Positions 7,894-14,953 of a stretch of DNA of 45,956 bases are shown here, piece after piece (the first letter of the stretch is position 1; each line of letters begins with the position of its first letter). This DNA comes from DAOMNN01 sp964404505 (GTDB lineage: Bacteria > Pseudomonadota > Gammaproteobacteria > Burkholderiales > Rhodocyclaceae): the NCBI GenBank assembly GCA_964404505.1, contig CAYOKH010000008.1:1-45956 (forward strand). Reading direction: 5' to 3'. The translations under genes were made by a program, and so were the position numbers. The notes under the pieces are model-generated. The model saw only the letters and a program-made list of their open reading frames with translations. It was not told where the DNA came from and did not search any database.

Positions 7894-8364
7894 GTGACAA
7901 CCAAGAAAATGGCCATCATTGCGACCAAGGGGACGCTCGACATGGCCTACCCCCCTTTCATACTTGCTTCCACCGCAGCGGCGCTCGGGTACGAGGTGCA
8001 GGTGTTCTTCACCTTCTACGGCCTGCAGTTGCTGCGCAAGGATCTCTCGACCGTGAAGATCAGCCCGCTGGCCAATCCGGCCATGCCGATGCCCGTACCC
8101 ATGCCCGTCATGGTGCAGATGCTTCCAGGCATGGAATCGATGGCCACGATGATGATGAAGAACAAGCTCAAGTCCAAGGGCGTGGCCTCCCTGGAGGAAC
8201 TGCGCGACCTGTGTCTCGAGGCGGACGTCAAGTTCATCGCATGCCAGATGACGGTCGACCTGTTCGACTTCGACAAGAGCGAATTCATCGACAACATCGA
8301 GTACGGGGGAGCATCCACCTTCATGGCGTTCGCCGGCGAAACCGATATCTGCCTGTTCGTCTGA
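7894..8364 (+). CDS. dsrE2: DsrE2 family sulfur transferase
   Basis: A 156-residue DsrE2-type protein. The GTG start at 7894 follows AGGAGAG at good spacing. MAIIATKGTLDMAYPPFILA and VQVFFTFYGLQLLRKD are family signatures. Cys117 (FIACQMT) and Cys153 (DICLFV) have the 36-residue spacing of the two conserved Cys of Allochromatium DsrE2, whose N-terminal helix region makes it membrane-associated. A Met/Pro-rich loop (PAMPMPVPMPVMVQMLPGM, about 62-80) is prominent. It probably takes or gives sulfane sulfur to the adjacent TusA. The common rhodanese partner gene is not next to it. Confidence 0.93.
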   Translation: MTTKKMAIIATKGTLDMAYPPFILASTAAALGYEVQVFFTFYGLQLLRKDLSTVKISPLANPAMPMPVPMPVMVQMLPGMESMATMMMKNKLKSKGVASLEELRDLCLEADVKFIACQMTVDLFDFDKSEFIDNIEYGGASTFMAFAGETDICLFV

Positions 8365-8662
8365 CATGATTGCGTGCCCTCGACAGGGCAGAAATTCACC
8401 CGGAATTCGACACCGGCATATCGACCGCGGCATGGGCGCGTTCCCGCATGGCGCATTGCGGCGGCAATTTCGCACTTTGGCGCGCAAAGGCTGGACTGAC
8501 GGACGACAGGGAACCGGGGCCGATTCCGGTTGCTTTCCGCGTCGGCTGCACCAGACGACGGGCGCAGCGGGGGTTCCCGACCGGCCGGTCCGTTGGCGAT
8601 CCGCGATTCTGTTCTGGCTGGTTTTCCGCCCGCAACGGGCCTTGACACTGGGAGATGAGACG

Positions 8663-9241
8663 ATGCATGCCAAAAGCGCCATCCGCACGTTCGTGCCTCT
8701 GTTTGTCGCACTCATTGCACTGCCCGCTTGCGCCGACGAGGCGAAACTGCTCGAAGAGGCCCGCAATGTCGCAACGGGGATTCCGCCCAAGCTTCTCACC
8801 GTGCTGAAGGAAGAGATCGCCAGGGGCGGCCCCGAAGGCGCCATCGGCGTCTGCCGCGAGAAGGCACCGGCGATGGCCAGGGCCGCCTCGGAACAGACGG
8901 GCTGGGCGATTCGCCGGGTAAGCCTGAAGAACCGCAATCCCAAGGCCGTTCCGGACGCATGGGAAGAAGCCGTGCTGAAGGACTTCGACCGGCGTGCCGC
9001 TGCCGGGGAAGACCTCATGGCGCTGGAAAAGGGTGAGGTCGTGGCCGACGGCGGTACACAGACCTACCGTTACATGAAGGCACTGCCGACCCAGGAACTG
9101 TGCCTGGGCTGCCACGGCATTCCCGAGCAGATGAGCCCGGCGGTCAAGGCCACGCTCGCCGAATTCTATCCGCACGACAAGGGTGTCGGCTACCAGGGAG
9201 GCCAGATTCGCGGCGCAATTACCCTGAAGAAACCGCTGTAG
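8663..9241 (+). CDS. Tll0287-like (DUF3365) haem-binding periplasmic protein
   Basis: A 192-residue protein with a Sec signal (MHAKSAIRTFVPLFVALIALPACADEA, cleavage after the CA-D region; the AC could also be read as a lipobox). The mature domain has ARNVATGIPPKLLTVLKEEIARGG, the RVSLKNRNPKAVPDAWEE motif and a CLGCHGIPEQ haem c site near residue 154, which is the DUF3365/Tll0287-like arrangement. These domains are redox or signal-sensing modules, often fused to kinases; here it stands alone and is probably a periplasmic c-type haem protein. The ATG at 8663 follows GGGAGATGAG. The 298 bp before it hold no other gene. Confidence 0.87.
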   Translation: MHAKSAIRTFVPLFVALIALPACADEAKLLEEARNVATGIPPKLLTVLKEEIARGGPEGAIGVCREKAPAMARAASEQTGWAIRRVSLKNRNPKAVPDAWEEAVLKDFDRRAAAGEDLMALEKGEVVADGGTQTYRYMKALPTQELCLGCHGIPEQMSPAVKATLAEFYPHDKGVGYQGGQIRGAITLKKPL

Positions 9242-9490
9242 AACCGACCTTCCGCCGAGACAAGGTGCGAGGCCGCATGTTCCCGAGCACCACGGGTGCG
9301 GAGATGGGCGGCGGTCTGGTCGGAAAAGCGTGCAGTGCTGAAACACGCCTGCGCGCCTTTGCGCCAGGCTACCCGAAGTACATGAAGGGCCAGGGAATCG
9401 AGGTATCGCACGCCAGCAGTACTGTGATCTGCCGCCGTACGTGAGCTTGTTCGTCCAACCGTCAGCACAACGACCCATCAGGGGGAGACT

Positions 9491-10702
9491 ATGAATCTCA
9501 AGAAGATCGCAGCACTGCTCGCCGTCGCGGGCCTTTCCACTTCCGCATTCGCAACCAACGGGTATTTTTCCCACGGCTACGGCATCAAGTCCAAGGGGAT
9601 GGCAGGGGTAGGCATCGCCTACGGCCAGGACTCGCTGGCTGCGGCCACCAATCCGGCCAACATGGTGCTGGTGGGCGGTCGCTGGGACATCGGTGTCGAT
9701 TACTTCCGGCCGCAGCGCAAGTCGACCATCGCCGGCCTTGGCAGCTTTGATGGCAACGACAAGGAGAACTACTTCGTGCCGGAGTTCGGCTACAACAGGA
9801 TGATCAGCGACGACATGTCGGTCGGCATATCCGTGTACGGAAACGGAGGCATGGCAACCGACTACAAGGACCTCAATTCGTCGCCTGCCGCATTGGGTAG
9901 CGGCAATGTCGGGGTAGATCTGGCACAGCTCTTCATCGCGCCCACTTTCTCGATGAAACTCAACGAGAACCATGCGGTGGGCGTGAGCCTGAAGATCGCG
10001 TATCAGCGTTTCAAGGCCTTCGGCATCCAGGGCGTTTGCGGTTTCATGTCGTCCAGCCCGTCCAACTGCAGCAACAAGGGCTATGACGGTTCCTGGGGTT
10101 ACGGCATCGGGCTGGGCTGGACCGGCCGGATCACCCCGACCCTGAGCCTGGGTGCGACCTATCAGTCACGCACCTACATGCAGAAGTTCGACAAGTACCA
10201 GGGGCTGTTCGCAGGTAAAGGCGAGTTCGACATTCCCGAGAACTACGGTGTCGGTCTCGCCTGGCAGGCGACGCCCAAGTTCCTCGTCGCGGCCGACATC
10301 CACCAGATCAATTACGGCAGCATCAGGTCGATCGCGAACAAGATGACCGAGGGTGGTCCGCTGGGTGCGAAGAATGGTGCCGGTTTCGGCTGGAGAGACG
10401 TCACCGCGTACAAGCTCGGCGTATCCTACGACATGAACGATGCGCTCACGCTGCGCGCCGGTTACAGCTGGAACGACGAGCCTTACTCGAGCAGCGAGAC
10501 CTTCTTCAACATTCTTGCCCCGGGCGTCGTCAAGGAGCATATTACTCTGGGCGCCACCTGGACACTCTCCGGCGGCGGCGAACTGTCGATTGCCTACATG
10601 CATGCATTCCGGAACACGGTCAAGGGAAGCAGTTTCAGCACGGGCATCAGCAACACCATGTATCAGGACTCGATCGGCATCGCATACGGCATGAAGTTCT
10701 GA
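9491..10702 (+). CDS. OmpP1/FadL family outer-membrane protein
   Basis: A 403-residue outer-membrane beta-barrel. A signal peptide (MNLKKIAALLAVAGLSTSAFA) leads to the mature N-terminus TNGYFSHGYGIKSKGMAGVG, the plug-like start typical of FadL/OmpP1/TodX, and NPANMVLVGGRWDIGVDYF follows. Repeated aromatic/glycine strands run to the terminal QDSIGIAYGMKF, ending in Phe as expected for BAM recognition. Family members pass hydrophobic molecules through the outer membrane. In this sulfur setting a hydrophobic sulfur species is a speculative substrate. The start has a strong CAGGGGGAGACT site. The 249 bp upstream hold no gene I can support. Confidence 0.92.
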   Translation: MNLKKIAALLAVAGLSTSAFATNGYFSHGYGIKSKGMAGVGIAYGQDSLAAATNPANMVLVGGRWDIGVDYFRPQRKSTIAGLGSFDGNDKENYFVPEFGYNRMISDDMSVGISVYGNGGMATDYKDLNSSPAALGSGNVGVDLAQLFIAPTFSMKLNENHAVGVSLKIAYQRFKAFGIQGVCGFMSSSPSNCSNKGYDGSWGYGIGLGWTGRITPTLSLGATYQSRTYMQKFDKYQGLFAGKGEFDIPENYGVGLAWQATPKFLVAADIHQINYGSIRSIANKMTEGGPLGAKNGAGFGWRDVTAYKLGVSYDMNDALTLRAGYSWNDEPYSSSETFFNILAPGVVKEHITLGATWTLSGGGELSIAYMHAFRNTVKGSSFSTGISNTMYQDSIGIAYGMKF

Positions 10703-10793
10703 TCCGCCGTCCCGGAAGGCCTTCACTGCTCTCCGGCGGCTGATACGAAGCAGTTGCATTGCGGGGCCGCGGAGCCGGCCTCGCCTTGTCGCC

Positions 10794-10826
10794 CGGCACA
10801 ATCCATGCGAAACATGGATTGTGCCG
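10794..10826. repeat. Perfect 14-bp inverted repeat
   Basis: CGGCACAATCCATG (10794-10807) and CATGGATTGTGCCG (10813-10826) flank a CGAAA spacer. No T-run follows on either strand, so it is not a standard intrinsic terminator. It lies between the OmpP1 stop and the start of the TauD-like gene, 27 bp before the preferred GTG start. It could be an operator, a mobile repeat of the REP type or an mRNA hairpin. Confidence 0.8.
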
Positions 10827-10853
10827 ATCGACGCATCGTCATCGAGGAAGTAC

Positions 10854-11795
10854 GTGCATCCCCACACACGCGACGGCCGCGCAGCCCGAATTGACGAAAC
10901 AAGCGCAACGCTGCGGACCAGTCCCTTCAATCTGGCGAACCGCGAGGCCTACCTGCGCTGGCGCCATGCGAAGTTGCGTGAGCACCCGACCCGCCTCGAC
11001 GAGCTCGTCGTCGAGGTATCGGATCCGCGAAATCTCGACCGGTGCGAACGTGAAGCGATTGCCACGCGGCTACGGCGTGCCAACATGGCAATCTACGTCA
11101 GCCCCCTTTGCGATGCCGACAAGGAGCTGCCGCTCCGTATCGCAAGCCAGTTCGGCCTGCACAGTCTGGACGGCAACTGGCTCGCGGACGAGGACGGCAT
11201 CAGCAGCCTCACCGTAAGCGAGGGCGGCGACCGCGTGGACTTCATTCCTTACACGAACCGCGCAATCCGCTGGCACACGGATGGCTACTACAATCCGCCG
11301 CAGCGGCGGATCCGAGCCATGGTGCTGCACTGCGTGCAGGATGCCGCCAGCGGGGGCGAGAACGCCCTGCTCGACCACGAGATTGCCTACCTGCTCCTGC
11401 GCGACCAAGACCCCGGGCACATTGCAGCGCTGATGGCGCGCGACGCGATGACCATACCTGCGCGCTGCGATGCGGAAGGCGTGTCGCGCGCGGCCGAGAC
11501 CGGACCGGTCTTTCACGTCGATCCGCACAGCGGCCGCCTGCACATGCGCTACACGGCCAGGACACGCAGCATCGAATGGAAGCAGGACGCTCCGACCCTT
11601 GCGGCAGTCGCGTGCCTCGAAGCCATTCTCGCCGGGGCATCGCCCTTCATCTTCCGCACCGGGCTCGTGCCCGGTTCCGGGCTGATCTGCAGCAACGTGC
11701 TCCATGACCGTTCCGCGTTCGTTGACGATCCCGGGCGTCCCCGCCTGCTCTACCGGGCGCGTTATCACGATGCGATCGATTGCACCACCGGATGA
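10854..11795 (+). CDS. TauD/TfdA-like Fe(II)/2-oxoglutarate oxygenase
   Basis: A 313-residue protein in the TauD/gamma-butyrobetaine hydroxylase superfamily. The iron-binding HxD is in AIRWHTDGYYNPP (about residues 141-143) and the distal His is in SNVLHDRSAFVDD near the C-terminus, followed by the RLLYRARYHDAI segment with the usual oxoglutarate-binding Arg. The GTG at 10854 is preferred because GAGGAAG precedes it; the alternative GTG at 10821 lies inside the inverted repeat. Some TauD proteins release sulfite from sulfonates, but other hydroxylations are equally possible and the substrate is unknown. The next small gene overlaps its end, so they form one transcription unit. Confidence 0.84.
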   Translation: MHPHTRDGRAARIDETSATLRTSPFNLANREAYLRWRHAKLREHPTRLDELVVEVSDPRNLDRCEREAIATRLRRANMAIYVSPLCDADKELPLRIASQFGLHSLDGNWLADEDGISSLTVSEGGDRVDFIPYTNRAIRWHTDGYYNPPQRRIRAMVLHCVQDAASGGENALLDHEIAYLLLRDQDPGHIAALMARDAMTIPARCDAEGVSRAAETGPVFHVDPHSGRLHMRYTARTRSIEWKQDAPTLAAVACLEAILAGASPFIFRTGLVPGSGLICSNVLHDRSAFVDDPGRPRLLYRARYHDAIDCTTG

Positions 11796-12033
11796 GGAGC
11801 ACACCATTCCCTATTACATCTACCGGATCAGCGAAACACCGATCCGCCTGCTCAGCAGGATCGGGCAGCACGACACGTTTCGCGATGCACAGCAACGTGC
11901 CAGGACCTTGCGCACCGAGATGGGCGCAGACGGGCGTACGACGATAAAGGTCATCTTCGCCGAGACCGAACTGCATGCGGAAGATCTCCTGTCGCAGGTA
12001 CGTGAAACTCCGCAGGGCCCGGGAGACGACTGA
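11770..12033 (+). CDS. Small conserved-looking protein of unknown function
   Basis: An 87-residue reading from the ATG at 11770, which overlaps the TauD-like stop. The protein-like part begins later, at IPYYIYRISETPIRLLSRIGQ, and continues with FRDAQQRARTLRTEM and TIKVIFAETELHAEDLL. A strong GATGAGGAG site at 11791-11799 sits six bases before an in-frame ATT at 11806, so translation may really start at ATT and give about 75 residues (MPYYIYRIS). I recall similar short YYIY/YYVYKI proteins in sulfur-oxidiser clusters but cannot name a family. It has no membrane segment and no Cys. It sits between the oxygenase and the 352-residue gene. Confidence 0.7.
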   Translation: MRSIAPPDEEHTIPYYIYRISETPIRLLSRIGQHDTFRDAQQRARTLRTEMGADGRTTIKVIFAETELHAEDLLSQVRETPQGPGDD

Positions 12034-12145
12034 ACCTGGCCTTCGGTGTCGGCCGGTGCCGGGCACGGCGGCCCGCCGAACCTTCCGCACCCATGAGTCG
12101 TCCAACCGGTGATCCCCAACCACGCGTGAGACGAGACCCACACTC

Positions 12146-13204
12146 ATGATGCAAGAAGCGGATCTGCTCAAGCTCGTCGAGGCCGTCAGGACCAATTGCC
12201 ATATCGCCGACGCGCGCCACGCGCGCGACATGAGCATGTGCAACTACCTGCTGGGCATGCGCGAGCTCTATCGCTGGGAAAACGGCATTCCTCTCGCCCA
12301 GACCCTGCCGCAGGGGGCACTCGGGGCCTGGCTGTCGGAACGCGAGGCGCACTGGGAAGGTCTCGAGAACAGGGATTTCAGTCCCGTATTCGTGGCCGGG
12401 GCGCACTACGACCCCTTCGACATCGTCGCGATAAACGCCGCGCTCGAACCCCACGCGCTGGTCTACGGCGCCGGCTACGGTCGTTTCGGCACGCCGCATT
12501 TCTTTCTCGGCGATCTGCTCCAGCGCGAACGGCGGAACGGCCTGACGGTTTTGATCTCGGGGTGCGAGCTTGCGCGCGATCTGCACGCTGCGCCGGCGGC
12601 GCTGCGCGACGGCGCGATCTTCCTGCGCCAGGATGCCTTGCGCCGGTGGTTGTGGGAGAAGATGGAAATCTGGGGCGTGCGCAAGGCCGACGGTGCATTG
12701 AGATCGGCGCTCGAGTGCTACGATTTCGCCGGAGATTCCGACGCCGCATTGGGACGCATGGCGGTGCGCGAGACCGAGACGCTCATCCTCCACGAAATCG
12801 GCGAGAGCATGGCCGATCCGCTGCTAGGGCCGGCCTGGCCGGAGATGCTGGCCGCATTCACCGACCGCCGTGCCGAGATACTGGCGAGAGCGGTTCGCGA
12901 CAACCTTGCGGACTGCCTGTCAACACTGCCGGCCCTGCTCGAACGCGATGCGCGCTGTTCGCTGCATTTCTACTTCGCCAACTTCGAGGGCATGCGCAGC
13001 GCCCTCTTCCCTTCCCTGACCGGTGCCTATCGGAGCTGGCGCGACTCCGACCGCAGCGATGCGCTGCATGACGCTGTGCGAACCGGGCGCCACCACTGGT
13101 CCGAGCTTGCCATGCGAATACTGCGGACCTACACGGACTCCCCCGGCGAGGCCGAACGCACCATTGCAGCCTGGGCGAGCCGCCCCGACAAGCTGGCCGC
13201 CTAG
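12146..13204 (+). CDS. Conserved protein of unknown function (possibly Sfum_1244 family)
   Basis: A 352-residue soluble protein with no signal peptide or membrane segment. The N-terminal HARDMSMCNYLLGMRELYRW motif is striking and resembles, from memory, proteins catalogued as Sfum_1244 family; that name should be checked. Further on are FVAGAHYDPFDIVAINAALE, FFLGDLLQRERRNGLTVLISG and LILHEIGE. The last is an HExxE-like motif that could bind metal, though not a classic HEXXH. It follows the TauD-like and small genes and ends 10 bp from the convergent soeC stop. Association with sulfite oxidation is suggested by position only. Confidence 0.8.
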   Translation: MMQEADLLKLVEAVRTNCHIADARHARDMSMCNYLLGMRELYRWENGIPLAQTLPQGALGAWLSEREAHWEGLENRDFSPVFVAGAHYDPFDIVAINAALEPHALVYGAGYGRFGTPHFFLGDLLQRERRNGLTVLISGCELARDLHAAPAALRDGAIFLRQDALRRWLWEKMEIWGVRKADGALRSALECYDFAGDSDAALGRMAVRETETLILHEIGESMADPLLGPAWPEMLAAFTDRRAEILARAVRDNLADCLSTLPALLERDARCSLHFYFANFEGMRSALFPSLTGAYRSWRDSDRSDALHDAVRTGRHHWSELAMRILRTYTDSPGEAERTIAAWASRPDKLAA

Positions 13205-13214
13205 GAGTCTCCGT

Positions 13215-14192
13215 TCAGCCGATCGACTGGTAATAGAGGTTCTGCGGATGATTCGCCTGGGCGAAGAAGAACCAGCGCTCCGCAAGCAAGCCCAGGTACT
13301 GGACCACGAACGCAGCAGCCGGAAGCACGGGTGACTGCAGGGCCCAACCCAGGCCGAGAAGCCCGACGGGAAGCGGAAAACTCAGAACGAGAAACAACCA
13401 CTTCACCACCCTCAACGCGGCAGGCGTCTTTCCGTGAAAAAACTCCCGGCTGTTGAACGAACCACCCATTGCGCCCTGTGCGCGCTGGGTAATGTGAGGA
13501 TGTTTCACCCCGATTGCGTTCTGCAGCGTCATGGCGCCCTTCAGACGGGCATTGCGGATGAGTGCCGCTGCCCTGCCGATGAAGGCAAGTCCTGTCAGTA
13601 TCATCGCCCACACAGCCAGAAAGGCAGTCACCTGCGTTGCGATGAATGCGGCCAGCGCCGTGGCCAGTACAAAGCCGGAAGCCCCGCCGAGAAGCGTGTA
13701 ATTGACGACCGTGAGCGGGGTGTGCCACTCGCGCAGGAAGCGCAGACACGCGTAGATCATTGCGGTGCAGAGGAAGAGCACGAACGCCAGTACGGTGCCG
13801 GCCACACCGAGAATCGCCGTGAGATTGACGGGTGCGCCCGACGGCAGGGTCCACAGCAGCGGGTTGAATTCGGCCAGATGTGCCGCCCCGTACAGGAAGA
13901 CCACCGCCATGAACGCAGGCAGCACGATGACCTCGCGCGACAGCCACGACGTACGCCACTGCGAGGCCGAGCGCCATGCCCGCTCCGGATGACCGAGGTG
14001 AAAGAACGACGCGACCAGACCGGCGACGAGGAGGACCAGCGCGAGCATGCTCCCCGCAGCATAAAAGCTGCGGTGCTGGGCCGGCAGGAGATCGAACGCC
14101 GCATAGGACTCGACCGTAAACAAGGCCAGGAACAGCCCCTGCCCCGCCCCGATCAGCGTCGTGAGAAAGATGACCGAAAATGCGGGATTCAT
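13215..14192 (-). CDS. soeC: Sulfite-oxidising complex membrane anchor SoeC
   Basis: A 325-residue DmsC/NrfD-type anchor with about eight membrane segments (for example VIFLTTLIGAGQGLFLALFTV, MLALVLLVAGLVASFFHLGH and WAMILTGLAFIGRAAALI). The SFFHLGHPERAWRS motif and the C-terminal RWFFFAQANHPQNLYYQSIG are typical of DmsC-like subunits. SoeC attaches the cytoplasmic SoeAB to the membrane and passes electrons to the quinone pool. It is the last gene of soeA-soeB-soeC, 13 bp after soeB, and converges with the 352-residue gene. Without its partners it could be called generic DmsC. Confidence 0.92.
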   Translation of the reverse strand: MNPAFSVIFLTTLIGAGQGLFLALFTVESYAAFDLLPAQHRSFYAAGSMLALVLLVAGLVASFFHLGHPERAWRSASQWRTSWLSREVIVLPAFMAVVFLYGAAHLAEFNPLLWTLPSGAPVNLTAILGVAGTVLAFVLFLCTAMIYACLRFLREWHTPLTVVNYTLLGGASGFVLATALAAFIATQVTAFLAVWAMILTGLAFIGRAAALIRNARLKGAMTLQNAIGVKHPHITQRAQGAMGGSFNSREFFHGKTPAALRVVKWLFLVLSFPLPVGLLGLGWALQSPVLPAAAFVVQYLGLLAERWFFFAQANHPQNLYYQSIG

Positions 14193-14205
14193 CGTCGCTC
14201 TGCCC

Positions 14206-14937
14206 TCACCATGAGGTCACGTCGTCGAGCGAGGGCTCCTGCTTCGCCGGCCGCGGGAGTTTGGAATCGATCTTGAGCGGGTTGTCGGCACGCATGAGTT
14301 CGTCCTCGTGGATGCTGATCCGGGCCTTGCGCCGCGGCAGGTAGTGATTGGCCGGACGCGTACCCAGTTCGGGCATGAGCTGGTAACCACCCTGCTCCCG
14401 TATCGCGCGCGAGACTTCCGAGTCGGGATCGTGGATGTCGCCGAACAGTCTGGCACTGGTAGGACAAGCCATCACGCACGCAGGCCTTCGGTCGTTCTCC
14501 GGAAGCGACTGGTCGTAGATCCGGTCGACGCACAGCGTGCATTTCTTCATTACTTTCTGCTTCTCGTCGACCTCGCGCGCGCCGTAGGGACAGGCCCAGG
14601 CACAGTATTTGCACGCGATGCATTTATCGTAGTCGACGAGTACGATGCCATCTTCGGCACGCTTGTACGACGCCCCCGTCGGGCACACAGGCACGCACGG
14701 AGGATCCTCGCAGTGCAGGCAGGATTTCGGGAAATGGACGGTTTCCGTGTCGGGATATGTGCCCACCTCGAAGGTCTGCACACGGTTGAAGAAGGTCCCC
14801 GTGGGATCTGCACCATAAGGCCGTTCATCGGACATCGGCCCTGCGGTTCCGGAGGTGTTCCACTCCTTGCAACTCGTGACGCAGGCGTGGCAACCCACGC
14901 ACACGTTCAAATCGATGATCAGGGCAAGCTGTGTCAC
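14206..14937 (-). CDS. soeB: Sulfite-oxidising complex iron-sulfur subunit SoeB
   Basis: A 243-residue ferredoxin-like subunit beginning at a GTG (14937); the N-terminus MTQLALIIDLNVCVGCHACV fits the family exactly. Four cysteine clusters are visible: CVGCHACVTSC, CLHCEDPPCVPVC, CIACKYCAWAC and CTLCVDRI...CVMAC, enough for four [4Fe-4S] centres. There is no export signal, consistent with a cytoplasm-facing Soe complex. It relays electrons from the SoeA molybdenum site to SoeC. soeA lies 16 bp upstream and soeC 13 bp downstream, a tight operon. Confidence 0.94.
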   Translation of the reverse strand: MTQLALIIDLNVCVGCHACVTSCKEWNTSGTAGPMSDERPYGADPTGTFFNRVQTFEVGTYPDTETVHFPKSCLHCEDPPCVPVCPTGASYKRAEDGIVLVDYDKCIACKYCAWACPYGAREVDEKQKVMKKCTLCVDRIYDQSLPENDRRPACVMACPTSARLFGDIHDPDSEVSRAIREQGGYQLMPELGTRPANHYLPRRKARISIHEDELMRADNPLKIDSKLPRPAKQEPSLDDVTSW

Positions 14938-14953
14938 TGCAGCACCCCCCCGG

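Noticed and set aside
10821..10853. Earlier GTG start for the TauD-like gene
   Set aside because: It falls within the inverted repeat and has no ribosome site; the GTG at 10854 follows GAGGAAG.
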